Shown here: one piece after another, positions 14,556-21,319 of the stretch
How the letters are laid out: the number at the start of each line of letters is the position of its first letter
How positions within the stretch are numbered: the stretch's first letter is position 1
Origin: WVXP01 sp964348095
GTDB taxonomy: Bacteria; Desulfobacterota; BSN033; WVXP01
Length of the DNA stretch: 21,319 nucleotides
NCBI GenBank assembly: GCA_964348095.1
Contig: CAYGBK010000062.1
Coordinates: 1-21,319, forward strand
Direction of reading: 5' to 3'
Notes under the pieces: generated by a model
The model's input: only the letters and a program-made list of their open reading frames with translations
Told to the model about the DNA's origin: nothing
Databases searched by the model: none
Program-made: the position numbers and the translations under genes

Positions 14556-14849
14556 ATGGCAACCTATATTCTACTTGTCCGTTACACGCAAAAGGGCATC
14601 GAGAAAATCAAGGAGAGTCCAGCTCGCCTCGATGATGCGAAGAAAGCCTTTGAGGCCATGGGCGCCAAGCTAAAAGATTTTTACCTGGTGTCGGGGCGAT
14701 ACGACATCGTTGTTGTTGCCCAAGCGCCGGACGACACGACCGTAGCTAAACTCGCTCTCTCGGTCGGCTCGGTTGGCGCCGTCCGCACGGAGACCCTTCG
14801 CGCTTTCACGGAGGATGAATATCGGGAGATCATCGCGGCCCTGCCTTGA
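14556..14849 (+). CDS. GYD domain-containing protein (second copy)
   Basis: The 97-residue product starts MATYILLVRYTQKGIEKIKE and contains LVSGRYDIVVVAQAPDD, the G-x-YD core of the GYD family (PF08734), then a C-terminal TLRAFTEDEYREII. It belongs to a more typical GYD branch than the copy at 4551-4835, which has the shorter LGEVDIV core and a TGISFTTSPA ending, so the two are not recent duplicates. GAAAGGAG lies 7 bases before the ATG. It is probably cotranscribed with the upstream DUF1059 gene. GYD proteins are small dimeric-barrel-like proteins without an established reaction. Confidence 0.88.
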   Translation: MATYILLVRYTQKGIEKIKESPARLDDAKKAFEAMGAKLKDFYLVSGRYDIVVVAQAPDDTTVAKLALSVGSVGAVRTETLRAFTEDEYREIIAALP

Positions 14850-15017
14850 TCTGGCCATTTAGGATACGATCCGGCCAAAAGCGCATCATCGCCACACTTC
14901 CAATTCTGACCGATAAGGGTTAGGCCCATAGTGGTCTCCCTTTTCTTTTTTCTTTTGCGAAGCAGTTTCACCGGTGTCTTAGCCAATCTGTTTGCCCTCG
15001 AATCCGCTGGAAGGCGG
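14850..15017. other. Short spacer, T-rich, no gene seen
   Basis: GATCTGGCCA (14848-14857) and GATCCGGCCA (14868-14877) are near-identical direct repeats 20 bp apart. A pyrimidine run follows around 14938-14956. No gene or terminator is clear. Confidence 0.3.
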
Positions 15018-15045
15018 TTGATTTGACTTGTAAATCTGCTAATAT
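15018..15045 (+). promoter_or_regulatory. Promoter with extended -10 for the cyclase/ATPase/TPR gene
   Basis: TTGATT at 15018-15023 and TAATAT at 15040-15045 are 16 bases apart, and TGC immediately precedes the -10. The ATG at 15176 is about 125 bases beyond the expected start site, a fairly long leader. Confidence 0.5.
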
Positions 15046-15175
15046 GGGCTAGGTCCCTTGCGACGCTTCAAGGGAGAAATAGGGTTTACTCAAATTGTCA
15101 TCCGAACGGGACCGATGACGATGACCTTGGAAAACCCTTGCCCACGAGGTAATTCGGTAGAGGGCTGTCTCAAAG

Positions 15176-18100
15176 ATGAAATGCCCAAAATGCCAATTCC
15201 AGAACAGGGACGGGGCAAATTTCTGCCTTCAATGTGGAGGAGAACTCGGGCGTCAATGTCCTCGGTGCAGCAAGACCCTGCCGTCCGGGGCCTTATTCTG
15301 TGATGAATGTGGCCATGACCTTCGAGCACCACGGGAACCCACACCAATCGACTATTCCCGGCCTCAATCCTACACTCCCAAGTTCTTGGCCGACAAGATT
15401 CTGACTACTCGGAGCTCCATTGAGGGGGAACGAAAGGTTGTGACCGTGCTATTCGCGGACGCGGCCAACTATACCGCTATCTCGGAAAGGCTTGACCCCG
15501 AGGAAGTCCACCAACTCATGGACGGCTGTTTCAAAATCCTGATTGACGAGATCCACAGACATGAAGGGTCCATCAATCAGTTCACTGGCGATGGGGTGAT
15601 GGCTCTTTTTGGGGCTCCACTTGCCCATGAGGACCATGCCCAGCGAGCCTGCCATGCGGCATTATCGATTCAAAAAGCCATGGCAGGGTACGGTGATAAG
15701 ACGAAGACGGATTATGGCGTAGATTTCAAGTTGCGCATCGGACTCAACTCTGGTCCTGTGATTGTCGGTTCCATCGGGGACGATCTTAGGATGGACTACA
15801 CAGCCGTTGGAGATACGACGAATCTGGCGGCCCGGATGGAGAGCCTGGCAGAACCGGCCAGCATCCTTGTATCGGAGAGCACCCACAAGTTGACGAGAGA
15901 TTTCTTCGAATTTGAACCCCTGAGGAAGCTCCGGGTTAAGGGAAAGGCGGCGACCCAGGACGCTTATCGGCTCGTCAAGCCCGGTGATGTAGAAACCCGG
16001 ATAGGGGCTTCTGTGGCCAAAGGCCTTACCAGATTCGTCGGTCGAGACAAAGAGATGGCGTGCCTCATGGAGGCCTTTGAAAGGGCACGGTCTGGATCAG
16101 GTCAGGTTGTGGGGATTGTGGGTGAAGCTGGAGTTGGAAAATCGAGGCTCATCTTCGAGTTGAAGAATCTCCTTGCACAGGATAAGTACACCTACCTCGA
16201 GGGCCGATGTCTCCACTACGGCGGCTCTATGGCTTACTTACCCGTCTTGGATATTTTGAAATCCTACTTTCATATCGAAGAGAAAGATCGAGAATTTCAG
16301 ATTGAGAAGAAGATTGAGGAGAGGATCCTTCAATTCAATGAGAATCTCCGAGGTGTCCTCCCACCATTTTATGAACTCTTGTCTCTGCCGGTTGACAATG
16401 ACTCTTACCTCAAACTCGAACCCAAGCAGAAACGGGAGAAGACTTTCGAGGCCATTCGGGATTTGCTCGTTCAAGAGGCCCAAAACAAACCGATTATCCT
16501 TGTGTTCGAGGACCTCCATTGGATCGACAAGACTTCAGAGGAGTTCTTGAGCTATTTGATTGCGTGGCTTGCCCATACTCATATCCTTTTGATTCTCCTC
16601 TATCGACCGGAATACACCCATTCCTGGGGGAGCAAATCCTATTACACGAAGATCGGAGTGGATCAACTCTCCGGTGCGGCAAGTGCCGACTTGGTCCAAG
16701 CCATTCTCGAGGCAGGAGAAGTCGTGTCTGAGATAAGGGAACTCATCTTAACGAGAACTGCAGGAAACCCGCTCTTCATGGAAGAGTTGACCCACAGTCT
16801 CCTGGAGAATGGTTCAATTCAGAAGAAGAATCGTCAATACGTGCTGAGCAGGGAGGCTTCCGAGATTCAGGTTCCTGATACGATCCAGGGAATCATTGCG
16901 GCCCGAATGGACCGACTAGAGGATAGTCTCAAGAGGATCATGCAGGTGGCCTCAGTGATCGGGCGTGAGTTTGCTTTTCGCATCCTTCAAATGATCACAG
17001 GGATGAAGAAAGATCTCAAATCTTATCTTTTCAACCTCCAGGGATTGGAATTCATTTACGAGAAGAGGCTATTCCCAGAGCTGGAGTACATTTTCAAACA
17101 CGCCCTGACTCAAGAGGTCGCCTATGAAAGCCTTCTTCTAAAAAAAAGAAAGGAGATTCATGAAAAGATTGTGAGGGCCATAGAAGAGCTCTATTCGGAA
17201 CGGTTAGAAGAGTTCTATGAAGTTCTGGCCTATCATGCCACAGCAGCAGGTCAGAAAGAGCGCGCGATGGAATACCTCATGGGCGCTGCAAAAAGGGCTC
17301 ACCGTGTGGCTGCGCACCGGGAAGAAATAACCCTTCTGAAGGATGCGTTGAAAATCGCAGAAGAAAACGAGAGGGAGGACCTCCTTTCAGATCTTCATGG
17401 GCGGCGCGGGCGGGCGTATGCGGCGATTGGCATGTGGAAAGACGCCAGGCTGGAGTTAGAAGAGGCACTTCGAAGACTGCCCTCGAAAGCAATAGAGGAA
17501 CAGGGTGAAGTGATGGCTGACATTGCCGTTGCTTGCTTCTGGTTAAGGGATACATCGGGCCTCCGGGATTACTCGCATAAAGCGCTATCTATAGCCAAGA
17601 AAGTCAAACGTCTCGATCTCGAATCTGCTGCAATCAGTGGTCTTGCGGGTGCTGATAGCTTGGAGGGTCTGCTCCCTTCCAGCATGAAACGATACAAAAC
17701 AGCGATCACCCAGTCTAAAAGGCATGGGACGACCCCTCCTGCCCACGCGCTCGAGTTTTATTCGTTAGAGCTATATTGGGTTGGGAAATTGGAAGAGGCA
17801 ATCGAATGGAGCCGGGAAGCGGTCCACACTTTTCGTGATCGTGGAGAAACCTTCCTCTTGCTGCGGGCACTTTCTAATCTGGGTATTTCTCTCGCCTCTC
17901 GAGGACGCTACGCCGAAGCCCTCGAGATCTTCGAAGAGATCCAGCAGCTTGGTAGAGAATATGGCCTCGGTAGGCCACTCGCCCGCTCCATGGTCATGCT
18001 TGGAGGAGTGCATCTTGAACTCTACGACTTCTCCAGGGCCCAGACGATTACCGAAGAAGCAAGAAGGATAGCCACCTCCTTCAATTTTCCACCGCCCATT

Positions 18101-18640
18101 ATCAGCGCGGACATTGATCTTCTTTTCAATTTTGCAAGAACAGGGAAGCCTGACAGAGCAGTACGAATGGCAAATGAAGTCGCGAAGGCCGTCGAACAAA
18201 CATCGGATTGGCATGGATGGCTTTGGAAGATGCGCTTGACGCAAGCCCACGCAGAGATAGAACTAGCCCTTGGAAATGGACAGAAGGCCATTCAGTTTGC
18301 TGAACAATCACTTCGCCAAAGCCAAATGACTGGAAGGCTGAAGTATCATGCTGCTGCTCTTGAGACGCGTGGAAAAGCCCGTATCCTGACGGGCAAAAAG
18401 AAAAGCGAAGGAATTGGAGACCTTCGCAAGGCGATCAGGCTCACTCGTTCTGTTCAGGACCCTTTAATGTTCATTCGCCCCGCCTATGCGCTTCTTTGCA
18501 TCGAAAAAAACGAGGCCCTTTTGGCCGAAGCCAACCGAGTGGTGATGCAGATCAAGGAATCACTTGCTCGGACGCCTTTGTATCGGCCATTCAAACAATC
18601 AGAGTTGGTGCGAAAGCTTTCGCAACTCGGTGAAAGTTAG
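15176..18640 (+). CDS. Zinc-ribbon / class III nucleotide cyclase / STAND ATPase / TPR signalling protein
   Basis: The 1154-residue protein begins with two zinc ribbons (C3, C6, C17, C20 and C28, C31, C42, C45). A class III cyclase domain follows (about 87-265). Its metal aspartates are D95 (LFADA) and D139 (FTGDGVMALFGAP), and the transition-state residues are N216 and R220 in GDTTNLAARM. A STAND/AAA ATPase starts near 287 with Walker A GEAGVGKS (316-323) and Walker B ILVFEDLHWID (441-451). From about 690 to the end are helical TPR-like repeats such as GRYAEALEIFEEIQQLGREY. The family makes cAMP or cGMP, with the ATPase and TPR parts sensing or scaffolding. It is a large soluble protein with its own promoter. 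Nothing is truncated; the natural signal and effector are not evident. Confidence 0.92.
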   Translation: MKCPKCQFQNRDGANFCLQCGGELGRQCPRCSKTLPSGALFCDECGHDLRAPREPTPIDYSRPQSYTPKFLADKILTTRSSIEGERKVVTVLFADAANYTAISERLDPEEVHQLMDGCFKILIDEIHRHEGSINQFTGDGVMALFGAPLAHEDHAQRACHAALSIQKAMAGYGDKTKTDYGVDFKLRIGLNSGPVIVGSIGDDLRMDYTAVGDTTNLAARMESLAEPASILVSESTHKLTRDFFEFEPLRKLRVKGKAATQDAYRLVKPGDVETRIGASVAKGLTRFVGRDKEMACLMEAFERARSGSGQVVGIVGEAGVGKSRLIFELKNLLAQDKYTYLEGRCLHYGGSMAYLPVLDILKSYFHIEEKDREFQIEKKIEERILQFNENLRGVLPPFYELLSLPVDNDSYLKLEPKQKREKTFEAIRDLLVQEAQNKPIILVFEDLHWIDKTSEEFLSYLIAWLAHTHILLILLYRPEYTHSWGSKSYYTKIGVDQLSGAASADLVQAILEAGEVVSEIRELILTRTAGNPLFMEELTHSLLENGSIQKKNRQYVLSREASEIQVPDTIQGIIAARMDRLEDSLKRIMQVASVIGREFAFRILQMITGMKKDLKSYLFNLQGLEFIYEKRLFPELEYIFKHALTQEVAYESLLLKKRKEIHEKIVRAIEELYSERLEEFYEVLAYHATAAGQKERAMEYLMGAAKRAHRVAAHREEITLLKDALKIAEENEREDLLSDLHGRRGRAYAAIGMWKDARLELEEALRRLPSKAIEEQGEVMADIAVACFWLRDTSGLRDYSHKALSIAKKVKRLDLESAAISGLAGADSLEGLLPSSMKRYKTAITQSKRHGTTPPAHALEFYSLELYWVGKLEEAIEWSREAVHTFRDRGETFLLLRALSNLGISLASRGRYAEALEIFEEIQQLGREYGLGRPLARSMVMLGGVHLELYDFSRAQTITEEARRIATSFNFPPPIISADIDLLFNFARTGKPDRAVRMANEVAKAVEQTSDWHGWLWKMRLTQAHAEIELALGNGQKAIQFAEQSLRQSQMTGRLKYHAAALETRGKARILTGKKKSEGIGDLRKAIRLTRSVQDPLMFIRPAYALLCIEKNEALLAEANRVVMQIKESLARTPLYRPFKQSELVRKLSQLGES

Positions 18641-18945
18641 GGATTCTTCAGGGGTGAAGGCAAGTTGGGACGAATTCCACCACCACCAGATTCCCTCTTG
18701 TTTCATGGCCCGTTACGGTATGGGATAGCTGCATTACAGCATCACGGATATGGTACGATTCGAATGGATGACAAACCGTTCCAATGCCGCTGTATCCTTC
18801 ACGAACCCAGGCAGAGGCAGAAGGCCTCGGTCTCGACCTACTCCCATTCCCTGTCGAAACCATCACCTTTTTTCTTTACGCACCCTTAAAGTTTCTTCGC
18901 CTTCCAGTCGATAGAGGGATAAAGAGAATGATTCGGGAGGACCCC
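18641..18945. other. Spacer, no gene recognised
   Basis: About 300 bp between the cyclase gene and the small lipoprotein gene. Short reading frames on both strands lack ribosome sites and recognisable content. I see no terminator after the cyclase stop. Confidence 0.3.
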
Positions 18946-19113
18946 ATGACACTGAAGAGAGCTGTTCTGTATCTTATTTTGGTTCTGATTATTCCATTTC
19001 TTTCTGGGTGCTGGTATGCAGCAGCGGCGGGTGCCGGGGCTGCGGCGGGTTACATGATGAGAGATGGGGGCTACAAGGTTCAAAAACCGATTGAAAAAGA
19101 ACCTGACCGATAA
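18946..19113 (+). CDS. Small Ala/Gly-rich lipoprotein
   Basis: The 55-residue product begins MTLKRAVLYL and a hydrophobic core ending in the lipobox FLSGC (Cys at residue 22). The mature part, WYAAAAGAGAAAGYMMRDGG then a Lys/Glu-rich tail, has a Gly/Ala zipper that could pack into or against a membrane. GGGAGG at 18935-18940 lies 5 bases before ATG 18946, which decides this start over ATG 18928. The family is not recognised with certainty, but small GAxAGY lipoproteins are common in envelopes. It runs convergently toward the GGDEF-type gene. Confidence 0.7.
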   Translation: MTLKRAVLYLILVLIIPFLSGCWYAAAAGAGAAAGYMMRDGGYKVQKPIEKEPDR

Positions 19114-19222
19114 AAAGTCGATCCACATAACCACAATACGAATGCCGGCGATACCACGAGAGCCAGCGGACGGTTCCGGAGGGTCGAGGCCCTCGGGCCC
19201 AAAGCCAACCCTTCTCACCCAC

Positions 19223-19300
19223 TCAGGGATTCGATCGACTTTGTTTTCTTGAATCACAAAAAAGGAAGAAATCGGGCAGTAAGAACATGTGAATCCCTGA
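19223..19300. repeat. Perfect 10-bp inverted repeat in a convergent spacer
   Basis: TCAGGGATTC at 19223-19232 is the exact reverse complement of GAATCCCTGA at 19291-19300, with 58 bases between. It lies between the ends of the small lipoprotein gene (plus) and the GGDEF-type gene (minus). A bidirectional terminator or a remnant insertion are both possible. Confidence 0.4.
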
Positions 19301-19308
19301 ATTTGATA

Positions 19309-20376
19309 TCACTGACCTTCTATTCTCGGCCCATCCAGGGAGCGGTTACATAGGAAGCGTTTCCATAGGTCTGAATCTCTATGGGAAAGCCTGGAGAATT
19401 TTATCCCTGCGAGCAGATCGCCCCCTGACAAGGATCTTGAGTACACAACCGTGCCACACAATCTCACAATTCCATTTTCCACATGGAGGGCGATGCTAAC
19501 GATCTCTCCGATAGACAAAGCGGTCCGTGTTTTGAGCTGAATCCCTCCTTGACTGACGTTTTGGATTGTTGCAACAAGGTCGTCATGGATGAAAGTCTTT
19601 CGAAAACTGATTCGTGGCGTCTCCCGTGGATCCCTCATCGGATCAGAAAGGCAGACTTCGCAGGTCGATGAGGTCCAATGAACGACGCTGCCACAACTCA
19701 GACAACGAATAACGCCATTATCTTTTCCAACCTCACCTTCCAATTCATGCTGTACGAGCTCCTTTGAGATCGACCTGTTGATGTCGAGCCTCTTGGTCGC
19801 CAGATGGACAAAAGTCTCAACATCGAAATGGTTCTGAAATACGGCCGCCCCCATGCTGAGGGTCATCCCTGTCGGAGCGATGTCTTTGAACCTTGCCTTG
19901 ATCATGTTCCAAATGGGCAAAGCGGTTTTCCCGCCGGCCTCGGGAAGCATCACGGCAAACTCGTCTGCACCGATCCTGAAAACACAATCGACATACCCTT
20001 CTGCGGACAATTGAAGTAATTCTGCGACCGTCCTCAGTAAGTCGTTTCCACATAAGCGACCGTACCTATGGTTGAATTCCCTGAATCCATCTACATCGAG
20101 TACGATCATTGAGAGTGAACAGCCCTGGCGCCTAGCCCTTTCTGTCTCTTGCTCCAGTTTCTTAAAAAAAGCGTCTCGGCTATAGAGGCCCGTCACATCG
20201 TCCCTGTCGTCGTTACCGTCGAGTTCTCTCTCATGCACTTCTTCTTTTTCGGTTCTAAAGACTTCTGTGGCAGGGTGTTCTCGACCTAAATCGTCAGCAG
20301 CAAGTCTCTTCGTGAAAATCTCGTCCATAGGTTCTGCCTTTGACATGGTTGATCTCGTTTGGGCAGGCTTCTCCAT
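19309..20376 (-). CDS. GGDEF-like (GADEF) / zinc-ribbon / PilZ protein
   Basis: The 355-residue protein has a GGDEF-type domain (about 58-200) with the DDVTGLYSRDAF start and the metal motif LDVDGF (D94, D96). Its signature is GADEF (136-140), so the second Gly is Ala, and there is no RxxD inhibitory site just upstream. Activity as a diguanylate cyclase is therefore doubtful. A Cys4 zinc ribbon (C225, C228, C239, C242) follows. The PilZ-like domain (about 255-345) has NVSQGG (273-278), an NxSxxG motif, while its Arg motif is only RISFRK. No membrane segment is seen. The combination suggests a c-di-GMP sensor-scaffold more than a synthase. The N-terminal Asp/Glu-rich 55 residues are linker-like. 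Alternative starts at Met 11 or 17 are possible. Confidence 0.85.
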   Translation of the reverse strand: MEKPAQTRSTMSKAEPMDEIFTKRLAADDLGREHPATEVFRTEKEEVHERELDGNDDRDDVTGLYSRDAFFKKLEQETERARRQGCSLSMIVLDVDGFREFNHRYGRLCGNDLLRTVAELLQLSAEGYVDCVFRIGADEFAVMLPEAGGKTALPIWNMIKARFKDIAPTGMTLSMGAAVFQNHFDVETFVHLATKRLDINRSISKELVQHELEGEVGKDNGVIRCLSCGSVVHWTSSTCEVCLSDPMRDPRETPRISFRKTFIHDDLVATIQNVSQGGIQLKTRTALSIGEIVSIALHVENGIVRLCGTVVYSRSLSGGDLLAGIKFSRLSHRDSDLWKRFLCNRSLDGPRIEGQ

Positions 20377-20652
20377 CGATGGTCACACACGTCCCCATTT
20401 GTTGTCCGCAATTCAAATGCCAGTATTAAGAAACGTTGTAACTAGTCATTATCATTTAATTTTTTTGAAAAGCTTACCTCTTTTCTCAAGGGGATTGTGG
20501 AAGCCTTTTTCCCAAAAACTCCAGGAATCTTCCAGAAGGTCATAACCCTTTTCTTAGCAAGATTGACGTGCCCCATGGTGCAAGAGACAATTGGATCAAC
20601 GCGGTCGCCCAGGTCCAAAACTCAGCGCAGGCTTCACAAGGACACAATCTGC
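20377..20652. other. Spacer upstream of two divergent genes, nothing identifiable
   Basis: The spacer is AT-rich near 20410-20470. No good promoter pair for the minus-strand GGDEF-type gene was found. No gene was seen. Confidence 0.3.
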
Positions 20653-20681
20653 TTGACTTCTCCTGGGAAACTCAATAATGG
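20653..20681 (+). promoter_or_regulatory. Possible promoter for the 70-residue protein gene
   Basis: TTGACT at 20653-20658 and TAATGG at 20676-20681 are separated by 17 bases. The gene begins at 20792, about 105 bases beyond the expected start site. The -10 is mediocre. Confidence 0.35.
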
Positions 20682-20791
20682 GTTATTAGGAGAGAATAGA
20701 GGCAAATGACGGAAGCAAGATAGAGGAGGATAGCTGATGAATGGATCGAAAAACAGCCCACTGAGAAGGGCCGAGACTCCAGGAGGTCACA

Positions 20792-21004
20792 ATGGAACTG
20801 AGAAATTTACCTGCCGATGCCGCTGAGCTTCGAAGCGTGATCATCGCGTCAACCATGACATCTTGTTACCTGATCATGGAAGAAATGGCAGCCCATCGGA
20901 ATCTGACCCTGCGCTATGAAGATTTCAGACAGAAATGGATCGATCTCTACAAGTCGATGTATAAAGTCATCTCCCAGTGGAAACCTCGTGACAAGGCGAG
21001 ATGA
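20792..21004 (+). CDS. Hypothetical 70-residue helical protein
   Basis: AGGAGG at 20780-20785 lies 6 bases before the ATG, so this small gene is well supported. The product has no signal peptide or membrane segment. It looks mostly helical, with a central ASTMTSCYLIMEEMAAHRN segment and a basic/aromatic second half (FRQKWIDLYKSMYKVISQWK). No family is recognised. Length, helicity and a free-standing position would fit a small regulatory or adaptor protein, but that is only a guess. Confidence 0.65.
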   Translation: MELRNLPADAAELRSVIIASTMTSCYLIMEEMAAHRNLTLRYEDFRQKWIDLYKSMYKVISQWKPRDKAR

Positions 21005-21242
21005 TCACAAGCCGTGGCTCCTGTGAATTGAAGATTCTGCATTTGGCATGTGGTGAGTGAATGACTGAGATGCCGCGGGAGAATCCATCGAGCTGTTGGC
21101 CAGGTCAAACGGCTTAACCACCCATTGTGCTCGTTCTGGCCATGTGGGCGACCCAGCGTAGAACAGGGCAGATTTTTATTCGTTGATTTTTTCCCTCGGA
21201 ATTTGATTTAATTGATCTATTGTGTCACGAAAGGAGGACATG

Positions 21243-21319
21243 ATGAGAAGGATAGTTCTTGTGGTGTTGATTCTTTTTACAGTCATGGCTATCGGCGGTA
21301 TCGCCGACCTAACACAGGG
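21243..21319 (+). CDS. Start of a secreted or membrane protein gene, cut by the window end
   Basis: AAAGGAGG (21230-21237) lies 5 bases before ATG 21243; a second ATG at 21240 is too close to it. The visible 25 residues are MRRIVLVVLILFTVMAIGG followed by a few more, a basic start and hydrophobic core typical of a signal peptide or single anchor. The rest of the gene lies outside the window, so the function cannot be judged. Confidence 0.7.
   Translation, partial: MRRIVLVVLILFTVMAIGGIADLTQ

Overview
The window looks like a bacterial chromosome segment of roughly 50% GC, most likely from an anaerobic Desulfobacterota/Deltaproteobacteria lineage. This is inferred from family content: GYD-domain and DUF1059 proteins, a UbiD decarboxylase, a bacterial homologue of the MtrA methyltransferase subunit, several PilZ proteins and a zinc-ribbon/cyclase/ATPase/TPR giant. 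No rRNA, tRNA, CRISPR array or intact transposase was seen. Genes are sparse, mostly single-gene units on both strands with long spacers, and several spacers hold decayed genes or structured elements.

Left part (1-5700). A 108-bp MITE-like element with perfect 15-bp terminal inverted repeats (9-116) precedes a secreted-protein gene broken by an in-frame TAA just after its signal peptide (227-487). That gene overlaps a small membrane protein (468-914). A strong extended -10 promoter (1100-1127) drives a membrane-anchored NTF2-like protein with a Gly/His/Gln repeat tail (1169-2191). A frameshifted histidine-kinase remnant lies on the minus strand (about 2276-2475). Next come two divergent PilZ genes (2832-3230 minus, 3606-4400 plus), a GYD protein (4551-4835 minus) and a 58-residue DUF1059 protein (5495-5671 minus).

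Middle part (5700-13750). A G3E/CobW GTPase (6086-7105 minus) has a terminator downstream. About 370 bp upstream is a near-consensus promoter, followed by a roughly 160-nt foldable RNA that ends in an intrinsic terminator (7310-7471 minus). This is either a stand-alone small RNA or an attenuated leader of the GTPase gene, and is the most interesting undescribed element here. On the plus strand follow a membrane protein, a nitrilase, a probable decayed ORF and a UbiD decarboxylase. A TTG-initiated lipoprotein (minus) and a Yip1-like membrane protein diverge from each other, and an orphan MtrA-like corrinoid protein follows.

Right part (13750-21319). A second DUF1059/GYD pair (14166-14342, 14556-14849) precedes the 1154-residue protein with two zinc ribbons, a class III cyclase, a STAND-type ATPase and TPR-like repeats, which has its own promoter at 15018-15045. 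A 55-residue lipoprotein, a GADEF/zinc-ribbon/PilZ protein (minus), a 70-residue hypothetical protein and the start of a secreted protein complete the window.

Taken together, the region is rich in nucleotide second-messenger proteins (three PilZ, one GGDEF-like, one class III cyclase) and in small stress or metabolic accessory proteins. The nitrilase and UbiD could form a nitrile-to-acid-to-decarboxylated-product route, but only proximity and strand support that.
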